A DNA stretch of 64,000 nt from Sesamum alatum. Taxonomy: Eukaryota > Streptophyta > Magnoliopsida > Lamiales > Pedaliaceae. Within the stretch, counting starts at the first letter, position 1. Each line of letters begins with the position of its first letter. A program made the translations under genes and the position numbers. Location of the stretch: assembly GCA_034509735.1 (NCBI GenBank), contig JACGWO010000001.1:36025966-36089965 (forward strand), in the 5' to 3' direction. Below the pieces are notes generated by a model. That model ran no database searches. It had not been told where the DNA came from and worked only from the letters and a program-made list of their open reading frames with translations. Of the stretch, positions 47,440-58,742 are shown in pieces.

Positions 47440-48626
47440 ATAAAAGCAATTTTTTTATTGATTCTGAACTCATAACCACTATTGTCCAACAATGGAATGG
47501 AGATGATGTTCTTAATCATACTAGGTACAAAATAAACCTGCTCTAATTCTATGCTAATGGTATCACTAATCACTAAAGTGGCGGATCCTACTGCTTCTGC
47601 TGAGATGGCCTTGCCATTTCCAAGCTTCAGGATCATGTCCCCGCTACTTAGTTTTCTGCTTCTTTTCAGCACCTGCAAATCATTGCAAATGTGAGCTCCA
47701 CAGCCGGTATCTAATACCCAAGAGGCAGAATTAGTGACCATATTAACCTCAATCACATATATACCTTGGTTTGAGAAGAGTTTGGGGCACTCTCTCTTCC
47801 AATGCCTTTTCTCACGGCAGTTGATACATATGTCATATGCCTTTGACTGTTGCTTGGAGACAACCTTTCCCTTTCCTTTGCCTTTCCCCTCTTTGGCAAT
47901 GGGAACACTCTGAGTGTTCGTAGCTGCTATGACGGCTTTTCCCTTCCCTTTCTTCTTTTTCCAACATCCGGCACCCTTGCCTTTCGTCTTGGAAGTTGAA
48001 GCACCTCCAAACAATACCGAAGGCGTGGACTTCTTAGTCGTTGCCTCGTATTGCACCAACATATTGATTAACTCATGAATGCCCTTCTCAAGTGCATTCA
48101 TGTTATAGTTGACAATAAATTGGTCGAAGGAGGGTGGGAGTGACTGAAGGATCACATCTATGTACGTTTCGTTATCGAGACCTGCCTTTAGGTCCTCGAG
48201 CTTTTCCATTAGGGTAAGCATTTTAACCCCATGCTCTTGTACAGAGGATCCTTCTGTCATTTTAGTTCCAAAGAACGCCTTGGTCGCGACATACCTAGTA
48301 TGCCGGTCCGGGACTGCATAGCAATCCTTAAGGCGAGCCATAATGGAAGGGACATCGTCTAGCCTTTCATATTGCTTCTGAATCTCATTGGTCATCGAAG
48401 CAAGTATGACGCTACGGACCTTCCGATTATCCTTATGCCAAGTCTCGAACGTCTCACGTTCTTCTGGCGTGGATCCTTCCTGTAAGATCCTAGGGAGAGG
48501 CTCGTCCATGACGTAGCCTTGGTTCTCGTAATCTAGGACTATCCTGAGATTGCGCAAACAGTCGTTGTAGTTGGTTCCATTAAATTTGTTTGTCTCAAGA
48601 ATGGTTGATAGTGGGTTCTTAGACAT
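47436..48626 (-). pseudogene. C2 gag-protease, nearly intact
   Basis: It starts at MSKNPLST (48626), the start used by all copies; an in-frame ATG 30 codons upstream is not conserved. It encodes the Gag domain, Lys-rich linker, zinc knuckle CINCREKRHWKREC (a Gly changed to Arg) and protease LDTGCG, and stays open to about 47455. There a run of T shifts the frame. It is the longest family-C gag-protease here. Confidence 0.88.
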
Positions 48627-50744
48627 TTTAAATCTACATTTAGAAAACAACGCGCGATCAGCAGAAAATAAAGACGGTGGTTTGATGAAATAATTAAATG
48701 CTTGGTCTTTAGTCATTTAATCCTCCCACTATTTATACGAAAACACGGTACTCTCAAACGTGATTTTCGGGAAATCCTTTCCTAGTGGGCTTGGGATCCA
48801 CAGCGATTTTTCCCATACCCCGCTTTCACGATTCGCATGGAAAAGATCCTGTGGGAGGTATTCCATACCATTCTCGTTCCACGAGATTCCCAAGATTATT
48901 GCCTCACCCTTTCGCATGATCCCGAGGACTCCAAGCGAATCATGCTAATTGGGCGTTAGACCCGACCCAATCGACCGAGCCACAGACCCACTGGTACCCC
49001 CACGACTCGTGAGACAGGTAACAGCAGCCCATTTTTCGTTCATGACACAGTGCAGCTTCTTTTAAGTACAATAACGTGCCACGACTCGTGAGACCACGCT
49101 ATTGACCCAAAACAGCTTCCTCACTGTGCCATGGATTGGAAGGCATGGACAAACTGCTAGAGTTCATGTCCATTTTATCTAGGGTCTAATATTTCAACAT
49201 TGGTCCAACCAATGTGAGAGTAGTGAATGACCGAGATCTCATAATATATCCATACATTCATCCATAATGCATAAATAAAATCCATCCATAGCAGTTATAT
49301 GATAAATAAAAGCCATTCATCCATCATAATAACCACATGCAAAATTAAAGCCTAGCACGCCCCTGTTGGATGATCACGAGCCCAAATCCTATGTGACCCA
49401 CTGAGCCCGCAGTGGATCTATGGTCAATCTAGGGTTGGTCCTATACTATTACAATAATAGTAACCCAATCATCACGCTGATGGGCCTTGGTCTCTTTTTC
49501 TCTTTCTTCACTTCATGGAAAACGCCAAGGGACCTCCGGTCTGGGCTCTCCATGTGGTCCTTCCTTCTACTCCACCAATTACAAAAATGGAAACCTCACT
49601 CCTAGTCTACTCTCATTACATTATAAAAATAGAAACCCCAACGAAAACCAGGGGGGAGTACATAAGGAGGGAGGTAGAATGCCTTATTATTCCAAGGCAA
49701 CTAGAAAGAGAGAAGGAGAAAGCAGTTAAAAAGGCACACAGGCCCAACAGAAAATTAAACCATACATCCGGTCTAGGGCTCGTGATCATCCATTTCCATC
49801 CAACACACATAATCACATGATCCAATCACATAATTACAATATACCAATAATTCATGATTTCCAATCATAATAATCCAAAACAGAAATAAATGATCATGTG
49901 CGCAACGTGTGAAAAATAAAACACAAATATTGGTAATAATATTTTTCTCGTTTTAGGAAAGCCTTTCCTCATTATTTTAAGTAAAATAACCCCGGGATTC
50001 CAAATCCAATTTATTTTACTCCTAAAATAATGTCTTTAGGAATTTAGGCAAAATTGAACCCAAAAACGAATTTTCAGAATTAATTCAAAATTAAAACTGA
50101 AAAGTAAATAAAAAATAAAAAATAATACTACGGTTTCAAAAACCCTAGCTGCAGCAGCCGCCGGCCGCCACCACCGGCAGCAGCAGGCCGGCCGTGCGCA
50201 CAGGGCAGCAGGCCCAGCCTGCCGCCCCTGCGCGCGCGCAGGCACTGCCTGGCCGGCAGCGCGCTGCGCGGCCTGGTGTTCCGGCAGGCCGTCGCGCGCG
50301 CAGGCTCCTCTGTCGTCCGCAGGCCTGGTGCCGTCCGCGCGCGGGCTCTCTGCCTGACAGCCTTGCGCGCGCGCAGACACCCTCGTCTGCCCGCGCGCGC
50401 GGCTGGAGGCGCCCCCTTGCGCGCGCGCTGCCTCTGCGCGACCGGCTGGGCGGGCGCGCGCACGCTACCCTTGCCTGCGCGCGTCTGCCCTGCCGGCAGC
50501 GCTCGGCTGCGCGCAGCCAGCCTTCCCGGCTGGCCGGCTGTGGCGCTTCTCATTTTCAGTTCAATTTCCCCCCCGTTTCCCAAGAAAAAACAGAAAAATA
50601 CCAACATTCAGAATTTCACACGAATTAAAAGCAATAAAACAACATGCTTTAATAATCAAGAAAATCAAGATTCAATTAAAACATGCTCAAAACACGTTTC
50701 ATGCTTAAAACGCACATAAACCCTAGGCCTATACACCGAACCGG
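48627..50744 (-). other. C2 5' leader, noncoding
   Basis: About 2.1 kb. Palindromes CACGACTCGTG are at 49001-49011 and 49080-49090. The conserved block is at about 49360-49445. The GC-rich tract (50150-50545) has a hairpin at 50365-50400 and a decayed telobox pair (50131-50148). Confidence 0.8.
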
Positions 50745-50756
50745 GCTCTGATACCA
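50745..50756 (-). other. C2 primer binding site
   Basis: Sense TGGTATCAGAGC, next to the LTR end. Confidence 0.92.
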
Positions 50757-50757
50757 C

Positions 50758-51062
50758 TGAAAGGAATTGTGGATCGTCCCGGGAAAAGCGCGAATGCGGA
50801 AGCGCGGTATAATTAAAAAAATAAATGCGGAATTTAAACATGCTTTAAATTAAAGAACACGTTTCAACGGGTGTGCCTTTGAAATTCCCGGGTGTTCGGT
50901 GTATCTCATGAATAATAAAACATAAAAGAATCATGGAGGCCATAGGGTAGAAAATAAAAGAGGACGAAAATCATAAACGAGACCTATCCGTTGTCGTTTT
51001 CGTCTTCAACGGCTACACGCGTTGTTCCCCGTTTTGTGATTACATGGTCACCTATTCTAACA
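50758..51062 (-). repeat. C2 5' LTR with about 1.7 kb deleted
   Basis: Only 305 bp: the U5 end (to GTTCCCCGTTTTG near 51036) is joined through a few extra bases (TGAT) to the outer LTR end TACATGGTCACCTATTCTAACA-type sequence. The promoter region is gone. Confidence 0.88.
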
Positions 51063-52236
51063 TCACGGTCACTGGAGAAGAACAGAAAGTCTGTCGTCTC
51101 CAGAAGTCCATCTATGGCCTCAAACAAGCCTCCCGAAGTTGGAATATTCGCTTTGATGAAGTAATACGGGGTTATGACTTCATCAAAAACGAATCTGACC
51201 CTTGTGTATACAAGAAGGTCAGTGGGAGCTCAATAGTGTTCCTACTGCTTTATGTGGATGACATTCTGCTCATTGGTAATGACGTTAGAATGTTAGGAAA
51301 CACAAAAGCATTTTTGTCAACCCAGTTTTCCATGAAGGACTTGGGTGAAGCCTCCTACATGCTAGGCATCCAGATTGTCAGGGACAGATCTAAAAGGATG
51401 TTAGGACTCACCCAAAACTCGTATATGGAGAAAGTCCTAAAGAGATATCGAATGGACAACTCCAAACGAGGATTCCTTCCAATGAGGCATGGGATCAAGT
51501 TATCCAAGAAACAGTCCCCACAGACTGATGAGGAACTTGAAAAGATGAAAGTCATCCCCTATGCCTCCGCCGTAGGTAGCATACAATATGCGGTCCACTG
51601 CACTAGGCCTGACATTGCGTACGCTTTGAGCGTGACAAGCAGATATCAGTCCTGCGCAGGAGAGGCACATTGGAGTGCTGTTAAGGGCATCCTTAAGTAC
51701 CTAAGAAGGACTAAGGAAATGTTCCTAGTCTATGGCAATGGAGAACTAATTCTGGAAGGCTTTAGCGACGCTAGCTTCCAGTCTGATGATGATGATGCCA
51801 AGTCTCAATCGGGGTACGTATTCAAACTCAATGGAGGAGTAGTAGCTTGGAAAAGTTCCAAGCAAACAACCATTGCTGACCCACCACAGAGGCTGAACAC
51901 ATAGCAGCTTCAGAAGCTGCTAAGGAAGCGATTTGGATGAGAAACTACATCCAAGAGTTGGGTGTGGTGCCTAGCATCGCCGAGCCCGTTGTCATCTTCT
52001 GTGATAACAACGGCGCTATAGCGCAAGCAAAGGAACCGAGATCTCATCACCGTTCCAAACATATTCTTAGACGCTACCATCTTCTTAGAGAAATGGTAGG
52101 AAGAGGTGACGTCCGGATGGACCGAGTCAACTCGGCAGACAACACAGCAGACCCGCTGACAAAGCCTATGTCGCAGAGCGCTCATACGCAACATCTTGAG
52201 AAGATGGGGATTAAGAATATGGGCAATTGGCTTTAA
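51063..52236 (+). pseudogene. C1 RT palm and RNase H, frameshifted
   Basis: C1 resumes at VTGEEQKVCRLQ. The open frame to 51904 contains YVDDILLIG, the palm, the connection and the first RNase H motif (SDASFQS). A missing base near 51880, before the TESEY motif, shifts the frame. The remainder is open at 51937-52236 with CDNNGAIA, KHILRRYH and the terminal ADPLTKP, ending in a stop before the polypurine tract. It is the most complete RNase H C-terminus in the window. Confidence 0.88.
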
Positions 52237-52252
52237 AGGTCAAGTGGGAGAT
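52237..52252 (+). other. C1 polypurine tract
   Basis: AGGTCAAGTGGGAGAT directly before the 3' LTR, the same as in family A. Confidence 0.93.
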
Positions 52253-54254
52253 TGTTAGAATAGGTGACCATGTAAGCCAATTTTGGCAGGAATATGTAAC
52301 CTATGTCTAGACAATTCTTTAGTATTTGATAAAAACATTTATGAATAAAGAAGTGAAAATTCATATGGCAATACTTTGTTTACGTTCACTTATCTGCATT
52401 TACACTTCTATTCACTACGCAAACAAAGCCCACGGACTGAGTAACGTTTTTGGGGACTGGGACTACGCTTGGAGGTAGGTCCATGAAATCAGTCTCACCG
52501 AATCAGTCCGGAAATCTCCAAGTCAAGGAATCCCAAAAATGGGTACCAGGATTCCCTTTGAGACTTGCACTAAGCATCTGCTGTCGTATTTCATCGACGG
52601 GTGACGAAGGTCGTCTGAGCAGTGTTAGTGGGTCAGCATGCTAGGAAGCAGCTGATTGAGGTGACTCGCGGGAACCGTCTTACGGAGGACCTTGAGTATG
52701 GTCAGCAAGGTATGACGTGTACTCCCGGTTCCAACGGTACAGGCCAAGTCCTTTGACTTGAGGAACTGCTGAGTTTACCTGTGCATCAGGTCTGTATCTT
52801 AGATATGGTGAGAGATTGCCAAAATACTCTTGAGTAGTCATAAGCCATGTCTAGTGCAGCTCGGGTGTACAGAGTGACAGTAGTTTCCAAGAAAGGATCT
52901 GTCTCATGTCAAAAGGTATTGACAGTTGAGTCTCATGTATGCTCTGTGTCTTGTCCCTAAAATCTGTGGCCACAGTAACTGAATAGAAGGGAAAGGTTTC
53001 CCTTGCAGCGTTTAGTAAGGACAGACCGACACTTAGGTCCAAAATGGGTACCTGCTTTTTCCGTGCCCTAGACTCTAAGTGATGAGACCGAAGACAGAAG
53101 GACAAGTGTACTGTTAGAGCCTAAATGTTCATCCCCGAATATTTCACCTAGTCTCTAGTGCCATGGACCGTTGCTAGATGGCCACCCATGGTAACGGACG
53201 GATTCTAGGAATCCGACCAAGTCTAGCTGAATGGTGAACCTAAAGAGTCACACACTATCCACACACACTTAGTATTTAATTTGGAATTAAATATTGGAGT
53301 AAAGGAATGATTAAATTAGATTTAATCGAGTCCTATATTTTCTTGGAGAAATTAATTCCTTCTATTTGATAAAAGGAATTAAATTAATAAATAGGATTTA
53401 TTAAAAGGGTTGATTTAATGGGCTTAGAATAAATTATAATATTAATTTACTATATTATATTTATTCTTTTAGCCTTTTGGAATATTTAATAGGATTTAAA
53501 TATTCCATTAAATTAAAATCAACGGTTGAGATGGAAAGGGGAGATGGAAGGCTAGGATTCGTTTGACTAGGTCAAACACTAGTTTGACTAGGACTTTGAC
53601 TAGGTCAAAATCCTAGTCAAATTAGGTTACTTAGAGTTTGAGTTTAAAGAGGATTAAACTCTTCCTCTATATAAACCTCTAGCTTCCAACATTTATGAGT
53701 TTGATGATTCTTGAAAACACACACACAACACACACTCTCTCCTCTCCTCTCTCGTCCGCCCCTCTCTCTCTCTCTCTCTCTCACCAAGAAAGTATTTTCT
53801 TGTTCTTTTGTTCTTGGAACAATTGAACTAAGGAAGATCGATCCCGTTAAATCATAACGCGTGGTTGATCTATCCTCTCCAAAATAATACTTGTTCGTTG
53901 CTAGCACGACGTGTGAGAATACGTGGTTGGATCGTGTGTCACGATTTGGAGGACCTCAAGAATGTGGTCTTGGTGCAAAACGGGGAACAACGCGAGTAGT
54001 AGTTGAAGACGAAAACGACAACGGGTAGGTCTCGTTTTAAGATTTTCGTCCCTCTTTAATTTTCAACTCTATGACCTCCATGATTTCTTTATTTGTTTTA
54101 TGATCATGAGATACACCGAACGCCCGGGAACCTCAAGGGTACACCCCTTGAGCGTGTTCTTCAAATTAAAAGCATGCCTTTATTTTAATATGTTTATTTT
54201 TACCGCGCTTCCGCATTCGCGCAATTCCCGGGACGATCCACCGGATTTCTTTCA
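52253..54254 (+). repeat. C1 3' LTR
   Basis: 2002 bp with termini as in the 5' LTR. W-box array at 53563-53620, TATA box at 53668-53675, shared block at 53144-53192. Confidence 0.94.
53563..53675 (+). promoter_or_regulatory. C1 3' LTR W-box array and TATA box
   Basis: Six TTGAC cores in 58 bp, then TATATAAA 48 bp downstream, the same geometry as in the 5' LTR. A 3' LTR promoter would read out into B1 sequence. Confidence 0.6.
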
Positions 54255-54814
54255 TTGTGGGCACTCTCTCCTACAATGCCCCTTCCCTTGCCAATGCATG
54301 CAGACATCATTTGCCTTGGACCGCTGAGAACCACGGGCCTTCCCTTTCCCTTTGCTCGGTCCCACCGGAGCAACAGGGACGCCTGGAGTGCGAGCATGCG
54401 CCTCGTGCCGCGCTGGCCTCGGCCGGTAGCGGCATGCCTGTGCACAACGCGCGCGCGCGCCTGTACGCAACATTCGCGTGCCGGCCGAAGCTCAGCACGG
54501 GCAGGCCTGAGCCCGCACGCGCCTGCCAGCCAGTGACCGGCCGGCAGGGGCGGCAGCCAACTGCTGCCACTGCTGTCCATTTTTTCCATAATTTTCTACT
54601 TAATTTTGCAGCACATATTAACAGAAATAAAGTGAAAACGAGCATGCAATTCTAAATCCAATCTAAGAAAATAAGCATGCTAAAAGTCCATCAAATTCAA
54701 ACAGTTGAATCATCATATTATTCATATATTTATGTAATCTAACATGCCATTAAAGCCATAAAAGCAAGTAGATCATGCCAAGCACATAAATCTGTGCCAC
54801 TTACATCGAATCGG
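54255..54814 (-). pseudogene. B1 gag remnant fused to leader
   Basis: After the TSD, B1 gag resumes with a zinc knuckle CMHWQGKGHCRREC (two positions swapped to Trp and Cys, so no longer a proper CCHC) and the basic linker, to about 54393. There it joins the GC-rich leader tract (54396-54560); the rest of gag, its start, and the leader part with the palindromes are deleted. The remaining leader to 54814 is AT-rich. Confidence 0.8.
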
Positions 54815-54826
54815 GCTCTAATACCA
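54815..54826 (-). other. B1 primer binding site, one mismatch
   Basis: Sense TGGTATTAGAGC, two bases from the LTR end, one transition from the consensus. Confidence 0.85.
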
Positions 54827-54828
54827 CT

Positions 54829-57212
54829 TGAAGGACAAGCGGACCTACCCGGGAGCGCGCGAGCGGAAGCGAGAAAGCGTAAATCAATACGTAATTTAAA
54901 TTTAATCACATATAAAGCGGAATCCCAAGGGGTGTACCCTTGTGTGCTCAACTGGGCATTCCATGTAGGATGTATTAATGTTTAAAAACGTACATATAAC
55001 ACAGAGGGCATAAATGAAAACTTAAAATCATTACCTTTGATGATTTTACGTATACGCGGCTACTTACGTTGTTCCTTCTCCGGAATGCTCACGACATCGA
55101 AACGTATGGATTCTCCAAAGGTGATCAACACCACACCGAAAGAAACACATGTTTTCTTTGCTAGAAGAAAACGGGTCTAGGAAGGAATCGTTTCAAGAGA
55201 AAAACACATAGGGCATAGATGTATATTAGATAATCAATCAAAGTGTAAGAAACCGTTAGCTTTGATTGTTTAGCGTATGCTCCCGGCTACTTGCGTTGTT
55301 CCTTCTCTGGAATGCTCACAAAATCAAACGTATGGATTCTCCAAAGGTGATCCACACCACACCGGAAGAAACTCACGTTCTTCTTGCTAGAAAAGAACGG
55401 GTTTAAGAAGGAATCAGTTTAAGAGAAGAACACTATGAATTAGTGCTCTCTTAAACTCACTTTGTTCTTCTTCTTGATTCAAAATCAAGTGAAGAACACA
55501 AGTGTGGGAGAGGGAGAGAGGCCGAGAGTTTGAGAGCGAGGAGAGGATTTTTGTCTTCTATTTTTCTTAGAAAAAGATGAATAATGAATCACATGTGCTT
55601 GGTGTTGTATATTCTAATATATATATACATAATTAATATGATTATTAGAATGTGTCTAGGTTCATCCAAGGATGTCTAGATACATCCCAATTAATCACCA
55701 TTAATTTCTTCAATCAAGCCTACCAACTTTTAAGGTATGATCAAATCATACCAAAAGGGAAGGGATTGATTGGAGTTGATTTGTCTTTCCAAAAGAGACA
55801 AGTCAACTACCACCTTGCATGAAGCATAGCTGATTTTAGCTTCCTCCAAGGGAGCATTTTCGGCCATGCTCTTTATGGAAAGAAGTCCAACTTCTTCCTA
55901 TTCAAAAATAGGAATTATTTCTCCTCTCGGGTCAAAATTTAACGGACCGGGTTTTATCGTAATCCAATTACGACGAACCCTAAATTAAATCCAATTTAAT
56001 GTCCACTTAAATTATTCCTGTTCGTCTTTTAATCTAATCAAAAGATCCAACATCTCGACTTTCCATATTTAATCGACAAATCCAATTTACTGATTAAACG
56101 AGGGCCTGATACAATATCAGCCCGTCCATCCAATGGACTATCCCTTAAGTAATCCAATTACTTATTTATGCTTCGAGACTGACTTCAAGTCAATCTTTAA
56201 ACCTTCTCGGTCCCACAAGGGCCCGTTACCATGGGTGGCCGTCTAGCAATGGTCCATGGCACTAGAGACTAGGTGAATGTTGGCGTGAACATTTAGGCAC
56301 CGATTCCATACGGGTACGGTCCCTCCATCTACCATCTCTCGGCCTTAGTCTAGGGTATGGAATTGGGTGTCGGTTCCCATCCTTGACTAGGCATGTGTGC
56401 TTAATACTCAAGACTACGTATGCTTCATTGCGTGGACATAGGAAACCATTCCCTGTTCGACCAACCACTGTGTCCACAGCTTCAAATAGCATGAACATGT
56501 CTCCGAGCGCATAGGAGATACCTCTGTCACATACTGACTGGGGATGGATCCTCTTCTTAGAATCCAACGTCCCCCCTACACATTCTGACTACACAGGACA
56601 AGGCTTGTAATGATCATCTTACAGAATCACCACCTCTTGCCAGATCTAAGATACAGCCATCTTGTGCACGTGACCGCCATGATTCCTCAAGCCTTAGGAC
56701 TACACTCGTACTATCGGAATCGGGAAATTCCAATCATACCGAACAAGCCTCCAGGGCTTCCATATGATGATCCCCGCGAGTCAGTCCAGTCGGCTCGACC
56801 CCAGTCGACCAACCCTCAAGATCGTGTAGGCGTCCCACGCCTGTCGCCGATGAAACACGACATTCATCCAATAAACATGACTCTTGATGCAAGTCTCAAT
56901 AAGACTCTCGATGCCCTGTATCGAGGCCCTCGACTTGGAACGTTTCAGACCCAACTCTCAATTAGTTGGTTTCATGACCACCATCCAATGCGTGGCCCAA
57001 CTACATGAATTGTTAACTACAGTTTATGGGCTTTTTTGCGATATAAGTAAAACACCATTTTAACATATGTGAATTGAGCGCAACAAAGTAAGCACCAATA
57101 GTGATGAACACTCATTTTATTCATCACATAATAATATTACATTTACATCAAGTTGTCAGATAGGTTACAAATCGCCAAACCTATTGGCTTTCTGGTCACC
57201 TATTCTAAAACA
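54829..57212 (-). repeat. B1 5' LTR with chimeric tandem duplication
   Basis: 2384 bp. About 206 bp is duplicated (54998-55203, then from 55204). The first copy is B-type and the second A-type in sequence. It lacks a stretch near 56210 (GTGATTT to GTGTC) and has two extra A in the terminal TTCTAAAACA. Confidence 0.85.
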
Positions 57213-58586
57213 TCACTCTGAAATGCGGTCCCGAGAAATTATTTCCTAACGGGGTTCAGTTCCACAAACGCAATTGTGCATGCCCCGCTTTTACGATTCA
57301 CAAAGAAAAAACTTTATGGGAGGTAACCTATACCATTCTCATCCAATGAGATCCCCAAGTTATTTTGCCTCGCCTATTCACATGATCCCGAGGACTCCAA
57401 GCGAATCATGTTACTCAGCGTTAGGCCTGACCCATCAACCAAATGAATATCTCAACTATCGCCCCCCACGACTCGTGAGACAGGGAAATAGGAGCATATT
57501 CCTTTGTTCAAAACAATAGCGCAGCTTTCTTCCATTCCAAACGTGCCACGACTCGTGAGACAACAAATGGGTGAAAGTAGCTTCCTCACTACATTGCTAT
57601 GGATGGAAGGCTTGGATTTAAATCAAACCATTCAACTTTTTAATCCATTAATGGGCCTAATATTTACTTGGACCATCCAAGTGAGAGTTAAGTTTATTAG
57701 TGACTGAGACCTCATCATTAAGAAAGTTTTGCATGCTCCAGTTTTAACATAGAATATAAAGAGATGTATTCCAAACACATCATACATCAAATATTAAAAC
57801 ATACAACACATGCAAAATAAGCCTAGCATGCCCCTGTTGGATGATCACAAGCTCAATCCTATGTGATCCACTGAGCCCGCAATGGATCTATGGTCAATCT
57901 AGGGTGGCCTACACTATTACAAAATTATAATCCATTATCATACCAATGGGCCTTGTAACACCTCTACATTCTTTCGGACTCTCCATCGTGGGCTCCGTCC
58001 AACGGGCCTCTTGTTGGGCCTCCACGGCCATGGAAGTGCTTCCTTACAATTTATTACAAAAAATAAATCCTGACCAACCTAACTACACTCATTACAACTT
58101 AAATAAGAAACCCAAATCATAAGTTGGGGGGAGTACAAAAAGAGGGAGAAAGCAAGCCATATTATTTCAAGGCTAAAAACGAGAGAGAGAGAGAGAGAGA
58201 ACAATAAACAAAAGAGGCACGCAGGCCTCACCCAACAAAAATAAAACCATACATAAGGGCCATGGGCTTTGTGATCATTCCCATTGTTTATCGAATAAAC
58301 AATTAATGCACATTTATATCAAATATAAACAAGCCCAATAAATAAATACATCCAATGCATTAATTAAAATGATATCCAATATCATAACCAACAATATAAT
58401 TACATGCAGAAATATATATATATATATTAATAATGCAATTAAAAATGAATATCAATCATCATATATCCCATGTACCAAAAAGAATATTTTTTTGTTTGGA
58501 AACCATTTCCAAATTAATCTAAGGCACAATTTAATTATAGAAAAACCCAATTTAACTAAAATTAAAATTAGAAAAAAATAATCATT
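57213..58586 (-). mobile_element. G 5' leader remnant
   Basis: Noncoding. It resumes G on the far side of B1 and matches family-A leaders from the region just upstream of gag. It holds palindromes CACGACTCGTG at 57467-57477 and 57547-57557, the conserved block (about 57820-57910), a GA repeat (58182-58200) and a TA repeat (about 58414-58428). No GC-rich tract or primer site is seen; it ends abruptly in an LTR fragment. Confidence 0.72.
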
Positions 58587-58742
58587 TAGGCGCCGATTCT
58601 GTACGGGCACGGTCCTTCTATCTACCGTCTCTCGGCCTCAGTCTAAGGTATGTAATTGGGCATCGGTTCCCATCCTTGACTACGTATCTATGCTTAATAC
58701 TCGAGACTACGTATGCTTCATTGCGTCGACACAGGAAACCAT
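58587..58742 (-). repeat. Family-A-type LTR fragment
   Basis: 156 bp matching the LTR middle (TTTAGGCGCCGATTC to GACACAGGAAACCAT). It could be the rest of the G 5' LTR, though it is less diverged than the G 3' LTR piece. C4 cuts it on the right. Confidence 0.75.

Larger units (their letters stand above)
45031..51062 (-). mobile_element. C2, rearranged family-C element in C1 RT
   Basis: The minus-strand body has a shortened 5' LTR (50758-51062), primer site, leader, gag-protease and integrase to the RT start (45992). Beyond that the sequence flips into a plus-strand RT piece (45031-45991). RNase H and the 3' LTR are missing. On the right C1 RT resumes at TCACGG (51063). On the left C1 is joined at 45030, so about 235 bp of C1 RT is lost. 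No left TSD remains. Confidence 0.8.
29178..54254 (+). mobile_element. C1, family-C Ty1/copia element hosting A3 and C2
   Basis: Both LTRs (29178-31177 and 52253-54254), primer site, leader, gag-protease, integrase, RT/RNase H and polypurine tract are present. The perfect TSD TTGTG (29173-29177, 54255-54259) restores B1 gag. Without its insertions it is about 10 kb. A3 split its integrase, and C2 replaced the start of its RT. Over the first ~650 LTR bases I see about fifteen differences, mostly transitions, so it is older than it first looks but younger than B1. Confidence 0.92.
13000..57212 (-). mobile_element. B1, old family-A subfamily element split by younger insertions
   Basis: The pieces on the minus strand are: 3' LTR (13000-13262 plus 25503-27410), truncated pol (27413-29177), gag remnant and leader (54255-54814), primer site and 5' LTR (54829-57212). 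Both LTRs share U5 features that A1-A3 lack (TTTGATGATTTTACGTAT near the outer end). Flanks are TCACT at 12994-12998 and 57213-57217; one stray G (12999) separates the left copy from the LTR. A2 and C1 are nested in it. RNase H, much of RT and most of gag are deleted. Confidence 0.8.
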
